Positions 53,949 to 62,803 of a stretch of 64,000 nt of DNA are shown piece by piece. Location of the stretch: assembly GCA_035445085.1 (NCBI GenBank), contig DAOMQA010000005.1:74048-138047 (forward strand), given 5' to 3'. The translations under genes were made by a program, and so were the position numbers. This DNA comes from JBDHXE01 sp035445085 (lineage in GTDB: Bacteria > Bacteroidota > Ignavibacteria > Kapaibacteriales > UBA2268). The stretch's first letter is position 1. Each line of letters begins with the position of its first letter. The notes under the pieces are model-generated. The model did no database searches. It saw only the letters and a list, made by a program, of their open reading frames with translations, and was not told the origin of the DNA.

Positions 53949-54428
53949 TTATTGCAAATATTCATCAGCCTTTTGCTTTGCATCTTGTGGGCTTATACTG
54001 CCATTAGCAAGATCATCAATTAATTGCCGACAAAATTTAGAATTTAAAGAATGAATATTAAAAGTGGATAGTAACTTAACTTTAGCAATTAATAATCTTT
54101 CTTCTATAGGCTTGCTTAAAAAATCATCAGCACCAGAATCAATAGACTTTAGTTGATTTGCGACATCATTTAATGCTGTAACAATCACGACAGGAATATG
54201 ACGGGTATGTTCTTGCTCTTTAAGTTTTTCAACCGTTTCATAACCATCCATTCTCGGCATCATTACATCAAGCACAATCGCATCTGGCTGCTGTTCTTCA
54301 ACCTTTTCTAAACAATCAATGCCGTCATAGGCTTCACGTGCTTCGTAGCCATTTGCTTCTAAATATCTTCTAAGAAGTTTCGTTGTGATTTTATTATCAT
54401 CAACAACCAAGATAGATGCTTTTCTCAT
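53949..54428 (-). CDS. Single-domain response regulator
   Basis: A 159-residue receiver domain with no output domain. The acidic pocket is D10 and D11, the phosphoacceptor is D54, the switch threonine is T84 (VTA), and the lysine is K106 (SKP). The C-terminal 40 residues are a short helical tail with a QDAKQKADEYL end. Such stand-alone receivers resemble PleD/CheY-type phosphorelay elements. No histidine kinase is adjacent. It is monocistronic, with a strong terminator behind it and an 80-base promoter region in front. Confidence 0.9.
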   Translation of the reverse strand: MRKASILVVDDNKITTKLLRRYLEANGYEAREAYDGIDCLEKVEEQQPDAIVLDVMMPRMDGYETVEKLKEQEHTRHIPVVIVTALNDVANQLKSIDSGADDFLSKPIEERLLIAKVKLLSTFNIHSLNSKFCRQLIDDLANGSISPQDAKQKADEYLQ

Positions 54429-54507
54429 ATTTAATTTTATAAATTAATTTGAATATACTCTGCAAAATAAATAATAATTCTGTAATGACAAAATATTAAT
54501 ATTTTTT

Positions 54508-55530
54508 TTACTTAACATTATTATAAAACTTATTCTCTACAATTAGACTATTTACAGTTTGCATTATTTGGTTACGTGCGTTTGCAATATCTGTATTATA
54601 AATTCTAGCGCCTGCAGCGTGAGTATGACCGCCGCCACCAAATTGAACTGCGACATCGCGAGCATTTACAAAGCCTTCTTTGGAACGGCACGACACTCTT
54701 ATCTCATCTTTGTCTCTTAGATATGAAATAAGAATACCTAGCTTAACTCCCTTGATGCTTAAAGTTTTTTCAACAAAACCTTCCGTATCCTCAATAGTGG
54801 CTCCAGTAGCATCAAACATATCTTTCCCTAATTCCATTATACAAAGTTGCTGATCGTTGAATAATTGTAAATTAGAAAAAGCTAGACCTAACATTTTCAA
54901 GGCTGCTAATGTTGATTGATTATAGACCATTTCGTAGCAATAATCTGGCTTTGCCCCTAAATCAATTAATTCTGCTATCATTCTATGAGTCTTACTATTT
55001 GTCTTTTCAAATCTAAATGACCCTGTATCGGTCATTATTGCTGTATAAACTGCATTTGCCAAAGGTATATTCTGTAGATTTATATTACCGCTTATCAATG
55101 ACCATACTAATTCTCCAGTAGAAGCTGAATTCGTATCGCCGTAGTAATAGTCTGCGAAATTTACTGGCGATAAGTGATGGTCTATCATTATTTTCTTTGC
55201 AGGAGAATTAAGCACAATATCCTGCATAGTTCTAAGTCGCTTTGGATCATTTAAATCTAAGATTAAAATTAAATCTGCATTATTAATAAGTGTATTATCA
55301 TCGGAGTAACTAAAAGTTCTTATCTCATTGTTTACATCTAAAAATTCCAAGTTTGAAGGAGTAACGCTATCATTAATAATAAAGGCAGACCTACCAATAG
55401 TCTTTAAATAGTAAAACAAGCCCAGAGCGGAGCCAATAGCGTCTCCGTCTGGGTTAGTATGTGTTGTAATTATGATTCGCTTGCTTTGGTGAATGAGCTT
55501 TAAGCAGTCATTTTTGTTAATATCATTCAT
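54508..55530 (-). CDS. nrnA: Nano-RNase/pAp phosphatase NrnA-type (DHH-DHHA1)
   Basis: A 340-residue DHH/DHHA1 phosphoesterase that degrades short oligoribonucleotides and converts pAp to AMP in studied homologues. The N-terminal motifs THTNPDGDAIGSALG and IMIDHHLSP carry the manganese ligands, with DLNDPKR in between. The DHHA1 half ends in the substrate loop GGGGHTHAAGARI. The gene starts in a TAATG overlap with the deoxyhypusine-synthase-like gene upstream, so the two are probably cotranscribed. Confidence 0.93.
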   Translation of the reverse strand: MNDINKNDCLKLIHQSKRIIITTHTNPDGDAIGSALGLFYYLKTIGRSAFIINDSVTPSNLEFLDVNNEIRTFSYSDDNTLINNADLILILDLNDPKRLRTMQDIVLNSPAKKIMIDHHLSPVNFADYYYGDTNSASTGELVWSLISGNINLQNIPLANAVYTAIMTDTGSFRFEKTNSKTHRMIAELIDLGAKPDYCYEMVYNQSTLAALKMLGLAFSNLQLFNDQQLCIMELGKDMFDATGATIEDTEGFVEKTLSIKGVKLGILISYLRDKDEIRVSCRSKEGFVNARDVAVQFGGGGHTHAAGARIYNTDIANARNQIMQTVNSLIVENKFYNNVK

Positions 55531-56561
55531 TATTTACTATTCAAAGAATCATTTAATCTTCTTTCTTTTCTTCCTTCCCAAGATTTACTATGATAAGCAT
55601 AGCTTGCAATAAGTGGAAGCGAGATAGTAACTTCGGAGTACACCATTTGCTCAAAGTTGGTTTCTACTTTGCCCCAAGAGCTAGCTTCTTTAAGAGTTGA
55701 ACCCGACAAAGCTCCATCACGTTCGTCGGCAACTGTAATTTGGACGGCGTATTTATGCATTTCAGCATCAATACCTAATACTTCGGCAGCAACAACTACG
55801 TCTTGTACAAAATTCTTTGGAACACCACCACCTAGCATAAATATGCCAGAAGTGCCAACTTCAATTTTTGTTCTAGTTAATTCTAAGAAGTCTTTTGCAG
55901 AGTCAATAGTTACTACCTCGCCTTTAGCATTATATTGGTGGTGAACTAATCCAAAACCAGCAGAACAATCAGAAAAAGCCGGGCAGAAGATTGGTATACC
56001 TTTTTCATATGCTACTCTAATGATTGAATCTTCACCTTTATTATTATCGACAAGATATTTACCCATTGCTTCTATAAATTCTCTTGAGCTATACGCTTTA
56101 GGTGGCAAAGAATTGGCAATATCAGCAACAGTCATATCGCATACCCTTAAATCTTCTTCATCTATATAGGTATCATAAATTCTATCAATCATTAATTCTC
56201 TAAGTTCGTTGTCATCAACGAATTGACTGCCTTGGTAATGTTTAAAGCCTAATGCTTCTAAGAAATCTTGGTCTACAATATTGGCACCAGTAGAGACAAT
56301 AGCATCAACCATATTATTTTTCAGCAAATCAACAACGATATTTTTCATACCAGCGCTAATTAATGATCCTGCTAATGTAAGATATACTAAGCAGTCTTTG
56401 TCTTGTAGCATCATTTCATAAATCTTTGCTGCTCTATGTAAGTTACGCGCTTGAAAAGCAGTAGCCCCCATTTGCTCTACTAAATTAGTAGCATCGAAAG
56501 ATTTGATATCTATATGTTTTACTATTTTATCTACATTTAGATAAGTATTTTTTTCAGTCAT
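55530..56561 (-). CDS. Deoxyhypusine-synthase-like protein
   Basis: A 343-residue member of the deoxyhypusine synthase superfamily, which in eukaryotes and archaea transfers a butylamine group from spermidine using NAD. The conserved catalytic lysine is K298 in SSWGK. The segments LAGSLISAGMKNIVVDLL, VSTGANIVDQD, IFCPAFSDCS, LGGGVPKNFVQD and AVQITVADERDGALSGSTLKEA also match. Bacteria have no hypusinated factor, and several bacterial homologues act in polyamine metabolism (homospermidine or agmatine-derived products). The substrate is therefore open. It overlaps nrnA in a TAATG arrangement. Confidence 0.85.
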   Translation of the reverse strand: MTEKNTYLNVDKIVKHIDIKSFDATNLVEQMGATAFQARNLHRAAKIYEMMLQDKDCLVYLTLAGSLISAGMKNIVVDLLKNNMVDAIVSTGANIVDQDFLEALGFKHYQGSQFVDDNELRELMIDRIYDTYIDEEDLRVCDMTVADIANSLPPKAYSSREFIEAMGKYLVDNNKGEDSIIRVAYEKGIPIFCPAFSDCSAGFGLVHHQYNAKGEVVTIDSAKDFLELTRTKIEVGTSGIFMLGGGVPKNFVQDVVVAAEVLGIDAEMHKYAVQITVADERDGALSGSTLKEASSWGKVETNFEQMVYSEVTISLPLIASYAYHSKSWEGRKERRLNDSLNSK

Positions 56562-56589
56562 GTTTTTCTCAATGAAAATTTTAAAATTT

Positions 56590-57510
56590 TTATAATTGCT
56601 TGGAGTAGAAATAAAGGAATTTTTTCTCTGATACTGTTAGAGAAGCCTCACCTTTATCGTTCATTTTGTCAAGGATATAATTTAGACGTTCTTCATTTAC
56701 TGTAGCATCTTCAGAAATACCATGGAAAGCAAAGTCATAGTTTTCCATATAATCAACTTCAGAGACAGCTTCACGGCTAATTTTATCTGTATTATATAAG
56801 TAGCTTAAATTCCTTTCTTTTATTGCAGAAAGGTATTCAACATCATTTGTTTCATTACTAGTTCTTTGCTCTACTACAAAATTATTTTGTGTTATTTGCT
56901 TCTTTGTATACAGTCTAATCTGGAAGTATATAATTAATGATGTCGTTACACCAAAAACAAAAGAAGATAGCGTACTCATTGCCATTTCAATATCATTAAG
57001 TCCGTAACTCATTATTTTAATAGACATCCATATCATCATAAACAATAATGTAGCAGGCAGTGCATACATTTTTGATTTAATAATTTTGATATACGACTTA
57101 GGTTTCAGCATTAAATATAAAGAAATCACAAAAAATGAGATGCTATCTAAGCCAGAAAATGAAAAATTAGAATTCCAGAACAATAGTGTAAGTATACCAG
57201 CAAATATTGTATTAAGTATAAGTAGCCAAAGTCCGAAACGAATTGAGCCGATTATATTTTCTAATTTTTCAGCAAAGAAATGAAATACAAAAGCAAACAA
57301 TACAAAACTATCTACCGTATGAATAGCAAATGGAAAGGTCAGCAATTTCCATAAGGACAGCTGTGTAAAAATTGACTTAGCTTGTAAACTCAATATATCT
57401 ATATAGGTGTTATTAGTAATAACATTCATTAAAAAAGCAATCGAAATTACAGCAAGTAATATTTTTGAAAGATTTATATTTTTAAGTAAAAACATTTTCT
57501 TCAAATACAA
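56590..57510 (-). CDS. Rhomboid-like membrane protein with DUF6576-type tail, probably inactive
   Basis: A 306-residue protein with six or so transmembrane helices in the first 200 residues and a cytoplasmic tail. The membrane part resembles rhomboid proteases: WKLLTFPFAIHTVDSFVLFAFVFHFF at the second and third helices, and FSFSGLDSI where rhomboids have GxSG. No histidine is visible in the last helix where the catalytic AHLGG is expected (SSFVFGVTT). The tail LNYILDKMNDKGEASLTVSEKKFLYFYS is the tail found on rhomboids of Bacteroidota. I judge it rhomboid-derived but proteolytically inactive; an activity in membrane-protein quality control is possible. Confidence 0.7.
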   Translation of the reverse strand: MYLKKMFLLKNINLSKILLAVISIAFLMNVITNNTYIDILSLQAKSIFTQLSLWKLLTFPFAIHTVDSFVLFAFVFHFFAEKLENIIGSIRFGLWLLILNTIFAGILTLLFWNSNFSFSGLDSISFFVISLYLMLKPKSYIKIIKSKMYALPATLLFMMIWMSIKIMSYGLNDIEMAMSTLSSFVFGVTTSLIIYFQIRLYTKKQITQNNFVVEQRTSNETNDVEYLSAIKERNLSYLYNTDKISREAVSEVDYMENYDFAFHGISEDATVNEERLNYILDKMNDKGEASLTVSEKKFLYFYSKQL

Positions 57511-57557
57511 TTAAATACTTATATATAGACAATTAAAGTAAGAATTTGTAACAAGTT

Positions 57558-58031
57558 TTATTTTAAATTGTCAATTAATTTATCAAAAGAGTCAATATTT
57601 AAGTTTTCGTAAAAGTCTTCATTAATAGCAATCATTGGCGCTCCACTACAAGCTCCCATACATTCGCACTCTTCTAAAGAAATAAAGCCATCATTAGTTC
57701 TTTCGTTATGCCCTATGCCAAAACGCTCTTTAGCATGCAAATATATTTTGTCGCCACCACGTAGCATACACGAAACATTTGTACATACCTGAACATGATA
57801 TTTCCCCATAGGTTTTTTGAAATACATTGTATAGAACGAAGCCACGCCTTGCACTTGGATAAGTGGTAATTCTAATAATTTTGCAACATATTCCATAACT
57901 TCGATAGACAACCAGCCCCATTTATTTTGTGCCATCCATAAAATAGGCATTAGTGCAGCTTTCTTCTCAGGGTATTTAGCTATATGCTTTTCAACTTCTA
58001 ATATCTCTTCTTTATTAAATTCTATTTGCAT
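57558..58031 (-). CDS. nuoE: NADH-quinone oxidoreductase subunit E
   Basis: The 157-residue thioredoxin-like subunit of complex I (24-kDa family) that carries a 2Fe-2S cluster. The four cysteines are CTNVSC and CMGACSGAP (cluster ligands C-x4-C and C-x3-C). The N-terminal region KKAALMPILWMAQNKWGWLS is usual. It is isolated: neither nuoF nor nuoD is adjacent, and hpnD begins 56 bases upstream. It may belong to complex I encoded elsewhere or to a related NAD-dependent hydrogenase or formate dehydrogenase. Confidence 0.93.
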   Translation of the reverse strand: MQIEFNKEEILEVEKHIAKYPEKKAALMPILWMAQNKWGWLSIEVMEYVAKLLELPLIQVQGVASFYTMYFKKPMGKYHVQVCTNVSCMLRGGDKIYLHAKERFGIGHNERTNDGFISLEECECMGACSGAPMIAINEDFYENLNIDSFDKLIDNLK

Positions 58032-58086
58032 TACTACTTCTATGATAATTACAAAACACTAAAGACAAAAATAGTGAAAATTTCGT

Positions 58087-58995
58087 TTATTTCATCTTAT
58101 CTTTTAAAAAGCGTTGAATAAACATTTTCATCGACAACCATTTTTTTGCTGTAAGCATAGCTTTATGAACTGTAGAGACCTTTACTCTCTGGCTATAGAC
58201 ATCATACCGTTCTAATTCAATTTTTTCTAACAGTCTATAGTAAATAGAATCCATTATTTCCGCTGCTACAATAGTAGGCTTTTCATCAGGTCGTAGCGAG
58301 GTTCTTGCTTTATAATAATATTCTCTAGCCCTTCCAGTTTGGAATCTCATTAACTCAATAAAATTTTCATTGTATACAGCGTTTATAATATCTTCTTCTG
58401 AATATTCAAACTTGATTAAATCTTCTTTTGGAATATAAATATACCCTCGCTCTTTATCAACAGCTATATCTCGTAAAATATTTGTCAGTTGCAAGGCATA
58501 GCCTAAATTTATAGCATAATTTTTAGTTTCTTCATATTTATATCCAAAAATCTCTATACTAATAAGTCCAACAACGCTGGCTACAGAATAACAATAGTCT
58601 TTTAATTCTTCAAATGTTTGGTAACGGTGTTGAATCAAATCTCGACGTACACCATCAATGAGAGTAAAAAAGTATTGCTTTGGAATATCGAATCGTTGTA
58701 TCAGTTTATTAAACTGCTTCAAATAATATGTATCATTATTACCCAAATATGCTTTTTCAATTTCATTTTCCCACCAAGCTAATCTATCGAGTTTTTTTAC
58801 AATCGATTTACTATTTATATTAGGAGTACCATCAACAATATCGTCAATATAGCTACAAAACGCATATATTGAATTAATAGCCGACCTTTCCTCTTTTGGC
58901 AAGAAGCTAAATGAATAGGCAAAGTTAGATTTTTGAGTTAAAGGAGCTTGTACCTTCTCGTGTATTGCCAAATCATTTTGTGTAATTATGCTCAT
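58087..58995 (-). CDS. hpnD: Presqualene diphosphate synthase HpnD
   Basis: Condenses two farnesyl diphosphates to presqualene diphosphate. The 302 residues are a squalene/phytoene synthase fold, with the first aspartate motif in YIDDIVDG near residues 48-55 and the second in LTNILRDIAVDKERGYIYIP near 170-189. The N-terminal SNFAYSFSFLPKEERSAI and the VQRVKVSTVHK-type end fit HpnD rather than HpnC. It lies six bases downstream of hpnC, so they are cotranscribed. The third partner gene hpnE is about 49 kb away. Confidence 0.9.
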   Translation of the reverse strand: MSIITQNDLAIHEKVQAPLTQKSNFAYSFSFLPKEERSAINSIYAFCSYIDDIVDGTPNINSKSIVKKLDRLAWWENEIEKAYLGNNDTYYLKQFNKLIQRFDIPKQYFFTLIDGVRRDLIQHRYQTFEELKDYCYSVASVVGLISIEIFGYKYEETKNYAINLGYALQLTNILRDIAVDKERGYIYIPKEDLIKFEYSEEDIINAVYNENFIELMRFQTGRAREYYYKARTSLRPDEKPTIVAAEIMDSIYYRLLEKIELERYDVYSQRVKVSTVHKAMLTAKKWLSMKMFIQRFLKDKMK

Positions 58996-59001
58996 ATTTT
59001 T

Positions 59002-59916
59002 TTATTTTAAAAATGCTCTTATAATAATTACTATTAATTCAAATTTAATAATTTTTGGTCTAATTTGCAAAATATTATTTTCTAACTTTCTAATTTTTCT
59101 TAAAGTTAAACCGCCACTATCTATAATAACACTAAGTTCTTTACTCAACATTTTATTCTGAATATTCTTAGGTAAAAGACTACCTTGTTCAAATAGTTCT
59201 TCTGTATAGTCATATATTTCACCTAACATTCCGTTAATTTGAGAACTTTTTCCAACTAATCCTAAATTCTGGTATGCAATGTTATGTTTTCGAAGAATAT
59301 GCTTAGGTATATAACATCTGCCTTGCTGCAAATCTCTTGACAAGTCTTGCCAAAAATTAATAAGCTGCAAACCGCTACAAATATAATGCGATAAGAGTAA
59401 ATTCTGTTCCGACTGCTCATTAAATATACGTAGAATTAACTCTCCAACTGGGTCGGCTGATTTTTTACAATAATCTAATGTTTCCTCCCAATTATCTGCT
59501 TGGTGAAAATCTACATCACTTTTGAAGGCACTAATTAAATTACTAAATAAATCTATGGGCAAATTAAATCGCAGTATTGTATCTTGCAAAGATTGTAGTA
59601 TTGGGTTATTAATTTGCTCTTTATTCAGAATATTCTGAATACTATGATTGAGTTTATCAAGTATATTCAATTTAAGTTCGTGTTCTACAAAATCTTCATC
59701 TGCAATATCGTCCGCTAATCTACTAAAAGCGTAAATAGCAAAAATATACTTTCGTAGCTCCTTTGGTATAAGGAACGAAGCTATAGGAAAATTTTCGTAA
59801 TGGCTATTGGCAATGTTAGCAACATATCTATAACTTTCATTTATATCAATATTTGATTTGCCATTTATATATAGCTCCGATAGTTGTTCTATATCGTATC
59901 CCTGATAAATATTCAT
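59002..59916 (-). CDS. hpnC: Hydroxysqualene synthase HpnC
   Basis: Converts presqualene diphosphate to hydroxysqualene. The 304 residues have the HpnC hallmarks: SHYENFPIASFLIPKELR near 33-50, then FSRLADDIADE with the first aspartate motif, and LQLINFWQDLSRDLQQGRCYIP for the second. The Q-D-L-S-R-D pattern in the second motif is typical of HpnC. It starts 24 bases downstream of the mutS2 stop. With hpnD it provides the substrate for the distant hpnE. Confidence 0.91.
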   Translation of the reverse strand: MNIYQGYDIEQLSELYINGKSNIDINESYRYVANIANSHYENFPIASFLIPKELRKYIFAIYAFSRLADDIADEDFVEHELKLNILDKLNHSIQNILNKEQINNPILQSLQDTILRFNLPIDLFSNLISAFKSDVDFHQADNWEETLDYCKKSADPVGELILRIFNEQSEQNLLLSHYICSGLQLINFWQDLSRDLQQGRCYIPKHILRKHNIAYQNLGLVGKSSQINGMLGEIYDYTEELFEQGSLLPKNIQNKMLSKELSVIIDSGGLTLRKIRKLENNILQIRPKIIKFELIVIIIRAFLK

Positions 59917-59940
59917 ACTGCACTTCGTAATTTTATAAAA

Positions 59941-62328
59941 TCACCTTAATTCTACAATTGTTACGCCTGCTCCGCCTTCAGTTAATTCCCCTAATTTAAA
60001 ATATTTCACTTGTTCGATACCTTTTAAATACCTATGAATAGCTTCACGCAATGCTCCAGTCCCCTTCCCATGAACGATGGTGAGCATAGAAACAGAATTC
60101 ATAATTGCATCTTGCATAAATAAATCTATTTCTCTAATAGCTTCGTCAGCACGCATACCTCGTACATCAATACGATTTTTTACATCAAATTTAATAAAAT
60201 CACTATTTGACTGAATAATAATTTCTTTTTTTGCTAATTTAAGTTCATTATAAGATATTTTTACTTTGAACCCATTAAATTCTACTAAAGCTGTTTTTTG
60301 AGTATCATCGGCACTTATAATTGTACCTGTAGAATTACTATTTATCAGACTAACTATATCTCCTTCTTTCAATTTTGTCGGTTGCTCTTGATTTTGCTTA
60401 TGCTTACTAATCTTAATTACTTCTTTTTCAAGTTTTTCTTTTTGCTTATTATATTCAACCTTTACTTCAGCAATTGGCTTTTGTGCTTCCTTAATCTCTT
60501 TTATTGTTTTCTCAACTAAGGAATTTGCATCGCTCACTATTTGCTGTGCTTCAACTTTAGCTTTATTTATTAGCTCTGCTTTCTTTACTTTAAATTCTGA
60601 TAATTTTTTCTCGTAATCTATTCTTAATTTTTCTAATTTTAACTTTTCTTCGGCTAATAACAAGGCATTACTTTCGGCTTCTTGCTTATATTTTTGTAAT
60701 AAAGCAATACTATCCTCTAATTCATTATGCCTACCACCAAGATATTTCTTAGCCCTATTTATAATATTATTTGGTATTCCTATATTATCAGCAAGAACAA
60801 AAGCATAAGAATTACCCGGAATACCATTAAGGAATTTATAAGTAGGCTTTAATTTCTGGCTATCAAATTCTAAGGAATCATTTGCAATCTCAGGTTTATT
60901 TAAAGCATAAGTCTTTAATGATGATTGGTGGGTAGTTGCAATAAAATATAATTTTATATTTAAAAATGAATCAATCAAGGAAGACGCTAATGCACCGCCT
61001 TCTTGTGGGTCAGTACCAGAACCAATTTCATCGGTCAAAACTAGTGAATCTTTGTTATAATTATCAATAATCTTTTTTAACCTGTACACTTGCGAAGAAA
61101 AAGTTGATAAATCATTCTCAATAGATTGTTGATCTCCGATAGAAGTGAAAACATACCTAAAATTTGTTTGACATTCTCCTAATGGAAATATACCAGATAT
61201 TGCCATCAAAATATTAAGACCTACGCTTTTAAGAGCGACAGTTTTACCACCCGCGTTAGGTCCTGATATCAAATGTCCACGAATATTGGAATTAAATTCT
61301 ATAGAAAGAGGCTTGACACCTTTTGAGCCTTTTGCATGAACTAAAAGAGGATGTCTAATATTATTAAGACATATCAAATCATTATCCGAAACAATAGGCT
61401 TAATACCACCATATTCAATTGCATATTTTGCTTTTGCCAATACGGAATCAAAGTGGGCAATGAGTGACAAGGAGTATAGTACTTGATTTGCTTCTTTGCC
61501 TATTTCATCTGTTAGATTAGATAGTATCTTATACATTTCCCTTTGTTCTTCATTATGCAACAAAGACAAATCGTTATTCATATCTACAATTTCGGAAGGC
61601 TCAACAAAAACTGTTGCCCCTGTTTGTGAAATTCCGTGAATAATACCAGGCAAAACCCTCTTATTTTCAACCTTCATAGGCAAAACAAATCTACCTTCGC
61701 GAATAGAGTAAAAATCATCTCTAACTAAATCTTCTTCACTCACTCTTTTGAGGATTTTTTGTAATCTATCTCTTAGCTTTGCAGACTTAATTCTAATATC
61801 GCTTCTTATACGTTGTAATTCTCTGGTTGCACTATCTCTAATTTCACCATTCTCGTCAATAGCTTCGCTAATGTGCTTTTCTAATATTCTATTTTCATAT
61901 AAATTAGAGCTTAATTCATATAACTCTGCAAATTGCTCTTCTTTATCAATAAAATGATTTTTAACATATCTAAAAACTTTAATAGTATCTAATATATTTA
62001 AAATATCAATTGCACTAAGAACAGCATTTTCAATCATAGATTTATAAAGTTTCTGACTAATATCGTTTAGCCCATCTAAAGAAGGTATGCTATCTTTGTA
62101 GTGCATATCCATCATTTCTTCAATAAGGTTATGCTCTTTCTGCAAGAATTCTAAATCATCTTTTGGAATAGATTTAAGCACAATATCTTTACCAAGATCC
62201 GAATATGCAAACTTAGCAATTTGCTCTAAAACATTATTAAACTCTAATTGCTTTAAACTTTCTCTTAACACATCACTTTTATAAGGGTTCTCATTATCCA
62301 TTTCCCTTATTCTCGATTCAGAACTCAT
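59941..62328 (-). CDS. mutS2: Endonuclease MutS2
   Basis: A MutS2-type protein of 795 residues without the N-terminal mismatch-recognition domain of MutS. The ATPase has the P-loop GPNAGGKTVALK near residue 355, the signature DQQSIENDLSTFSSQ, and the Walker B TDEIGSGTDPQEG. A long charged coiled coil follows (about 510-650). The end is a Smr nuclease domain with DVRGMRADEA and TIVHGKGTGALR. MutS2 acts on recombination intermediates and on collided ribosomes in studied species. It overlaps the YqeY gene by four bases. Confidence 0.95.
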   Translation of the reverse strand: MSSESRIREMDNENPYKSDVLRESLKQLEFNNVLEQIAKFAYSDLGKDIVLKSIPKDDLEFLQKEHNLIEEMMDMHYKDSIPSLDGLNDISQKLYKSMIENAVLSAIDILNILDTIKVFRYVKNHFIDKEEQFAELYELSSNLYENRILEKHISEAIDENGEIRDSATRELQRIRSDIRIKSAKLRDRLQKILKRVSEEDLVRDDFYSIREGRFVLPMKVENKRVLPGIIHGISQTGATVFVEPSEIVDMNNDLSLLHNEEQREMYKILSNLTDEIGKEANQVLYSLSLIAHFDSVLAKAKYAIEYGGIKPIVSDNDLICLNNIRHPLLVHAKGSKGVKPLSIEFNSNIRGHLISGPNAGGKTVALKSVGLNILMAISGIFPLGECQTNFRYVFTSIGDQQSIENDLSTFSSQVYRLKKIIDNYNKDSLVLTDEIGSGTDPQEGGALASSLIDSFLNIKLYFIATTHQSSLKTYALNKPEIANDSLEFDSQKLKPTYKFLNGIPGNSYAFVLADNIGIPNNIINRAKKYLGGRHNELEDSIALLQKYKQEAESNALLLAEEKLKLEKLRIDYEKKLSEFKVKKAELINKAKVEAQQIVSDANSLVEKTIKEIKEAQKPIAEVKVEYNKQKEKLEKEVIKISKHKQNQEQPTKLKEGDIVSLINSNSTGTIISADDTQKTALVEFNGFKVKISYNELKLAKKEIIIQSNSDFIKFDVKNRIDVRGMRADEAIREIDLFMQDAIMNSVSMLTIVHGKGTGALREAIHRYLKGIEQVKYFKLGELTEGGAGVTIVELR

Positions 62329-62780
62329 TCAGAAATACCTAAAACTTCTTTTACTATAATTTGTACTTTCGTTCCGTCAGCTTGTCCTGTAAGTTTCTTC
62401 ATTGCTAAGCCCATTACTTTCCCCATATCTTTTTGTGATGTGGCCCCAGTTTGTGCAACAACATCTTGAATAATTGCTTTTATATCTTCATCGCTAAGTT
62501 GAGGCGGCATAAATTCTTGAATAATTTTCAATTCAAGTTCTTCTTTTTCTTTTAAATCTATTCTACTAGCATTAGCATACATCTCTATTGAGTCTTTTCG
62601 CCTCTTTGCAAGGGTATTTAATATTTTTAATTCATCATCGCTATTCATTTCACGATTAGCACCACTTTTAGCAAATTCAATTATTGCAGCACGAATTGAA
62701 CGTAAAGTATCTAATCGTTCTCGCTGACCGCTCTTCATTGCTTCCTTCATTCCTTCATTTATTTTTTGTTCTAAGCTCAT
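62325..62780 (-). CDS. GatB/YqeY domain protein
   Basis: A 151-residue YqeY-family protein, resembling the C-terminal tRNA-binding domain of GatB. The family pattern is clear: EAMKSGQRERLDTLRSIRAAI at the start, RRKDSIEMY, EFMPPQLSDEDI, and MGKVMGLAMKKLTGQADG near the end. It probably binds tRNA, but its role is not settled. Its stop overlaps the mutS2 start by four bases. Confidence 0.93.
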   Translation of the reverse strand: MSLEQKINEGMKEAMKSGQRERLDTLRSIRAAIIEFAKSGANREMNSDDELKILNTLAKRRKDSIEMYANASRIDLKEKEELELKIIQEFMPPQLSDEDIKAIIQDVVAQTGATSQKDMGKVMGLAMKKLTGQADGTKVQIIVKEVLGISE

Positions 62781-62803
62781 AATTATATATAACCTCTTAT
62801 AAT

